Origin: Gammaproteobacteria bacterium
Lineage (GTDB): Bacteria > Pseudomonadota > Gammaproteobacteria > Eutrophobiales > Eutrophobiaceae
Reading direction: 5' to 3'
DNA: 8,198 nt
Assembly: GCA_016198885.1 (NCBI GenBank)
Contig: JACQHV010000166.1
Span: forward strand, 1-8,198
In this document: piece after piece, positions 5,314 to 8,198 of the stretch
Layout: each line of letters starts with the position of its first letter
Numbering within the stretch: position 1 is the first letter of the stretch
The notes under the pieces: model-generated
Told to the model about the DNA's origin: nothing
Database searches by the model: none
The model's input: the letters and a program-made list of their open reading frames with translations, nothing else
Position numbers and translations under genes: made by a program

Positions 5314-5466
5314 ATGGGTTTAGAACTGAATGAAAAATTTATGATTCCGCTTATTGAGTCATTGCCAGCCAGGTTAACAGTTGATAGGCCATTGATAATC
5401 AACAATAATATGGAGGTATTTAATGATTATAGGAAAAATATGCAACCGCCCCGTAATAACAGCTGA
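5314..5466 (+). CDS. Possible small leader ORF overlapping the CBS gene start
   Basis: A 50-codon frame starts at ATG 5314 with AAGG at 5305-5308 (spacing 5), about 24 nt after the predicted FNR-dependent start site, and its stop lies 44 nt inside the CBS gene in another frame. The peptide has no motif, signal or domain that I recognise. It may be a chance frame in the leader, or an upstream ORF coupling translation to the CBS gene. Support is weak. Confidence 0.2.
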   Translation: MGLELNEKFMIPLIESLPARLTVDRPLIINNNMEVFNDYRKNMQPPRNNS

Positions 5467-5884
5467 AAAAGACTGCAGTGTCGCGGATGCGGCAAAGCTG
5501 ATGCGCCAACATCATGTTGGCAGTCTGGTCGTCGTTTCTAAAAACAGGGATTGTTTGTTTCCCATCGGGATAATTACCGACAGAGATCTGGTGATAGAGG
5601 TTCTGGCAAAGGATGTCCCTGTAGATACTGTAACCCTTGAAGATATAATGACCAGATCACCGCTTATTTCCAGAGAAGATGATGATGTGTTCGACACAAT
5701 TGACATGATGCGTGTAAAAGGTGTACGCCGGATTCCTGTAGTGGATTCACTGGGTTCACTGGTCGCCATATTTACAATTGATGACATACTGAAAATTATC
5801 TTTAATGAAATGGGCAATTGGGCATCATTTATTTACCGGGAGAAAATGCAGGAGCAAATAAGACGTCCGGCCCCAAATCGATAG
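5423..5884 (+). CDS. Tandem CBS-domain protein
   Basis: Cytoplasmic 153-aa protein made of two CBS motifs forming one Bateman module, which in this family binds AMP/ATP or related nucleotides as an energy sensor. CBS1 spans about 2-60 and ends in G-I-I-T-D-R-D-L (49-56); CBS2 spans about 72-128 and contains G-V-R-R-I-P-V-V-D (100-108) and F-T-I-D-D-I-L (117-123). The G-x-x-T-x-R-D ribose/phosphate-binding signature is complete in CBS1; CBS2 has A-I-F-T-I-D-D, with alanine for glycine. No catalytic or membrane domain is attached, as in stress-induced stand-alone CBS proteins such as mycobacterial Hrp1. ATG at 5423 has GGAGG at 5412-5416, spacing 6. pcm starts 2 bp after its stop, so the two are one transcription unit, probably driven by the FNR-type promoter at 5242-5283. 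The partner or effector is unknown. Confidence 0.93.
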   Translation: MIIGKICNRPVITAEKDCSVADAAKLMRQHHVGSLVVVSKNRDCLFPIGIITDRDLVIEVLAKDVPVDTVTLEDIMTRSPLISREDDDVFDTIDMMRVKGVRRIPVVDSLGSLVAIFTIDDILKIIFNEMGNWASFIYREKMQEQIRRPAPNR

Positions 5885-5886
5885 CT

Positions 5887-6576
5887 ATGCACAAAACAAG
5901 TTTCTATCCAAATCTGGAAAATATGCTGTCTGGTATCGCAGAAGAAGCGCGGGCGACAGCTATTTACACAGGCCGGCCGTTATTCAGCAATCAGGTTATG
6001 ACGGCGCTTGCGAGTGTGCCACGCCACAAATTTGTACCTGAAACTTTAAAACGCCAGGCCTATATCAATAGCCCCTTGCCCATTGGTTGCGGACAGACTA
6101 TCTCTCAACCTTATATCGTTGCCCTTATGACCGATCTCCTGGATATTGAAAACGGGGAAGCTGTGGTACTCGAGGTCGGAACCGGTTGTGGCTATCAGAC
6201 CGCCGTGCTTGCCGAGATCGCAAAACAGGTTTACAGCATTGAGATAATCGATGAATTAGCGGAGCAAGCCACCCTGCGCATGAAGGATCTTGGCTATGCC
6301 AATGTGGCAATCAAATCCGGCGATGGTTACCAGGGCTGGCCTGAGCATGCGCCATATGACGGGATCCTTGTTACCGCAGCAGCCATTGAGACACCCATAA
6401 CGCTGATACAGCAGCTTAAACCAGGCGGCCGGCTTGTAATACCGGTAGGGAGCCAGGGTACGGCCCAGGATCTGATGCTGGTCGAAAAAGGGGATGATGG
6501 ATCAGTGACTCAACGCCCTATCCTGCCGGTTGCATTTGTACCCTTCCGTCGCAGTTCGCTGACTGCAGCGGTTTAA
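5887..6576 (+). CDS. pcm: Protein-L-isoaspartate O-methyltransferase
   Basis: Uses S-adenosylmethionine to methylate L-isoaspartyl residues formed by spontaneous ageing of Asn/Asp, starting their repair; known for stationary-phase and stress survival. The 229-aa protein has the family features: V-P-R-H-K-F-V (44-50), P-L-P-I-G-C-G-Q-T-I-S-Q-P (63-75; Cys replaces the Gln of E. coli G-Q-G-Q), SAM motif I V-L-E-V-G-T-G-C-G-Y-Q-T (94-105), G-D-G-Y-Q-G-W (145-151), and I-L-V-T-A-A-A (160-166). The ATG at 5887 gives normal length. It has no good Shine-Dalgarno sequence (nearest AGGAG is 32 nt away) and lies 2 bp after the CBS stop, so translation is probably coupled. A longer frame from a TTG at 5818 overlaps the CBS gene and adds residues foreign to the family. 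Confidence 0.95.
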   Translation: MHKTSFYPNLENMLSGIAEEARATAIYTGRPLFSNQVMTALASVPRHKFVPETLKRQAYINSPLPIGCGQTISQPYIVALMTDLLDIENGEAVVLEVGTGCGYQTAVLAEIAKQVYSIEIIDELAEQATLRMKDLGYANVAIKSGDGYQGWPEHAPYDGILVTAAAIETPITLIQQLKPGGRLVIPVGSQGTAQDLMLVEKGDDGSVTQRPILPVAFVPFRRSSLTAAV

Positions 6577-6586
6577 AAAGATGATA

Positions 6587-8198
6587 TCAGGCGGGGCTTT
6601 TGCCCGGGAAACCGGGATTACGTGATATCTTTTCATGGATTTGTTTCAATATGATTGACGGATCCGATCCATTGGATGTGTCCACAATGATCCGGTCGTG
6701 AATCTCTGTCATATCCAATGATTCCCGGGTGGCGATCTGGGAACCCAGTACTTCCAGATCAGCCTCTGAAGCATCAATCCCGTTCTTCCGCCGTTTTTCT
6801 ATACGCTTACGCAACAGTTTTTCTTCCGTCCGGAAATCCAGGATTATGAATGGCACTTCAAGCTCATACGCAACATCGCGAAATCTCCGCCGCTCTGCGC
6901 CTTGCAGAAAAGCGGCATCAATGATTACCGGATAACCCGCATCAAGTATAAGTTTCGCCAGATCAACAAGCCGTCCGTAGGTTTGTGCGGAGCTTTTACC
7001 GGAATATATACCCCTGCCCAGCTCAGATGCACTTCTTGCACCGGCCTGCATACCGTGCAGACGTTTTCGTTCCACATCTGATCGGACTCGTATGGCACCC
7101 AGTTTTTCCAGCAGCGGCTGACTTACTGTCGTCTTGCCGCTGCCGGATAATCCATGAGTTATAACAAGAGGCGTTACGGCCGGTTGAATATAGTCATACG
7201 CAAGATCAAGATAGCGATGGTACTTATCAATTCCCTTAAGCCGGTCAGACTCTGTCAGGCCGGGTTGTTTGATTCGTATACAGGCCACCTTGCTTCGCAC
7301 CAGGGCGCGATAGACACGATAAAAACGCAATATTGACAGTCCCTGATAATCACCCGTGATCTGGAGATAGGCATTTAAAAAACGCTGTGCCGATTCCGGT
7401 TGTTTACGCGCATCCAGATCCATCACCAGAAAAGCCGTCTCGCTCATCACATCTATCCATCGTAATTCCCCGGAAAAATCAATGCAGTCAAATATCACTA
7501 ATTTACCGTCAAACAAGGCAATATTGCCAAGATGCAGATCACCGTGGCACTCTTTGATATATCCCAGTTGTTTGCGCTCTCTGAAGAACTGCGCAAACCA
7601 CTCCAGGGCATTCAGCGTCCAGCTCTCAAGTTGTTCAAGCCGGTTATGATATTCATCATCACCCTGGATGAATGGCCTGATTTGAGAAAAGTTTGCGAGA
7701 ACCTGTTGTCGTATACAGTCAGGCAGGCCGAAAATATTTGCCGTTGGATCAACTGCAGCACCCTGGTGAAATGCCGCGACCTGCACTGCGAGTTGATCAA
7801 CATGAGCTGCTGTAAGACATCCATTTTCCAATACCCGGTTCAATTCAGATCCTTTGGGAAACTGGATCATCTTCACAGCGTATTCAATAACCGGGTGATG
7901 ACCGCCAAGGACCGGATTCATCTCAGTGCCGGTTATGGGGATGACATCGATATAAAGTCCGGGAGCCAGTCGCCGGTTTAATCGCAGTTCTTCTTCACAA
8001 TAGAATTTCCTGCGCTCCAATGTGCTGAAATCCAGAAATCCCAGATTCAATGGCTTTTTGAACTTGTAAGCAAAGGGGCCGGTCAACAGAACATAGGAAA
8101 TATGAGTCTCTATGAGTTCAAACTTCACCACAGTATGATCGAATTGTGTATGTTCCTGGATCGCCCGGACTAAATTATAAAGTCGATCACCCTGAGGA
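6587..8198 (-). CDS. Two-domain phosphotransferase / P-loop kinase protein (partial, 5' end outside window)
   Basis: Fusion of an N-terminal aminoglycoside-phosphotransferase-like kinase fold and a C-terminal AAA_33/zeta-toxin-like P-loop kinase, the COG2187+COG0645 architecture of mycobacterial Rv2004c; substrate unknown. Numbered from the GTG at 8131, the first domain has C-H-G-D-L-H-L-G-N (195-203) and F-D-C-I-D-F (214-219), the catalytic loop and metal-binding Asp. The second has Walker A G-L-S-G-S-G-K-T-T (327-335) followed by R-S-D-V-E-R-K-R (350-357). That GTG gives 514 aa, but the frame stays open upstream to the window edge with 22 further codons (reading N-L-V-R-A-I-Q-E-H-T-H-F-D-H before V-V-K-F-E-L-I-E-T-H), which match the usual N-terminus of this family. 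The true start is therefore beyond 8198. It converges with pcm with only 10 bp between stop codons. Confidence 0.9.
   Translation of the reverse strand, partial: PQGDRLYNLVRAIQEHTQFDHTVVKFELIETHISYVLLTGPFAYKFKKPLNLGFLDFSTLERRKFYCEEELRLNRRLAPGLYIDVIPITGTEMNPVLGGHHPVIEYAVKMIQFPKGSELNRVLENGCLTAAHVDQLAVQVAAFHQGAAVDPTANIFGLPDCIRQQVLANFSQIRPFIQGDDEYHNRLEQLESWTLNALEWFAQFFRERKQLGYIKECHGDLHLGNIALFDGKLVIFDCIDFSGELRWIDVMSETAFLVMDLDARKQPESAQRFLNAYLQITGDYQGLSILRFYRVYRALVRSKVACIRIKQPGLTESDRLKGIDKYHRYLDLAYDYIQPAVTPLVITHGLSGSGKTTVSQPLLEKLGAIRVRSDVERKRLHGMQAGARSASELGRGIYSGKSSAQTYGRLVDLAKLILDAGYPVIIDAAFLQGAERRRFRDVAYELEVPFIILDFRTEEKLLRKRIEKRRKNGIDASEADLEVLGSQIATRESLDMTEIHDRIIVDTSNGSDPSIILKQIHEKISRNPGFPGKSPA

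Noticed and set aside
5818..5886. Upstream TTG start extending pcm by 23 residues
   Set aside because: It overlaps the end of the CBS gene, has no ribosome site, and the added residues are not part of the family; the ATG at 5887 fits normal length and coupling.
6592..6617. Small GC hairpins (GGGC-TTTT-GCCC and CCCGG-GAAA-CCGGG) after pcm as a terminator
   Set aside because: No T-run follows on either strand, and the bases are coding for the C-terminus of the convergent kinase gene.
7532..7981. Plus-strand 149-codon frame inside the kinase gene
   Set aside because: The opposite strand encodes a conserved kinase domain with catalytic motifs throughout this stretch.

Overview
The window looks like a proteobacterial chromosome segment, most likely gammaproteobacterial (possibly beta). 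The evidence is a close FNR-type oxygen regulator, a class I polyhydroxyalkanoate (PHA) synthase with a phasin_2-type phasin, an E. coli-like Pcm, and moderate GC with AT-rich intergenic DNA. It holds ten real genes and no rRNA, tRNA, insertion sequence or CRISPR array.

Layout from left to right: an Hsp20 gene (+, 44-490) ending in a long hairpin; a convergent FNR-type regulator gene (-, 606-1364) with its own good sigma70 promoter; a 312-bp intergenic stretch; then a run of minus-strand genes read from right to left: phasin (5162-4755), dodecin (4676-4473), a second Hsp20 (4400-3963), a strong terminator, a very divergent Hsp20-like gene (3878-3462) and PHA synthase phaC (3416-1677). Divergent from the phasin, on the plus strand, are a two-CBS-domain gene (5423-5884) and pcm (5887-6576), separated by 2 bp. 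Convergent to pcm is a two-domain kinase-like gene (- strand, stop at 6587) whose reading frame runs off the right edge of the window.

The genes form a coherent energy-limitation / low-oxygen survival locus: carbon storage (PhaC, phasin), protein holding and repair (three Hsp20-type proteins, Pcm), a flavin-type small protein (dodecin), adenylate sensing (CBS) and a stress-associated kinase family, with an oxygen-sensing regulator encoded in the middle. The main regulatory signal is a near-consensus FNR box (5242-5255) between phasin and CBS genes. It sits at class II activator spacing from a -10 element on both sides, so one site could switch on both arms. The gene set recalls the mycobacterial DosR dormancy regulon (HspX, the CBS protein Hrp1, Rv2004c-type kinase, storage-lipid synthase), but appears here under FNR-type control with PHA as the store.

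The least familiar items are the divergent His/Asn-rich Hsp20-like protein next to phaC, a four-cysteine cluster in the N-terminal part of PhaC, a perfect inverted repeat just upstream of phaC, and a second FNR-like dyad inside the terminator loop at 519-585.
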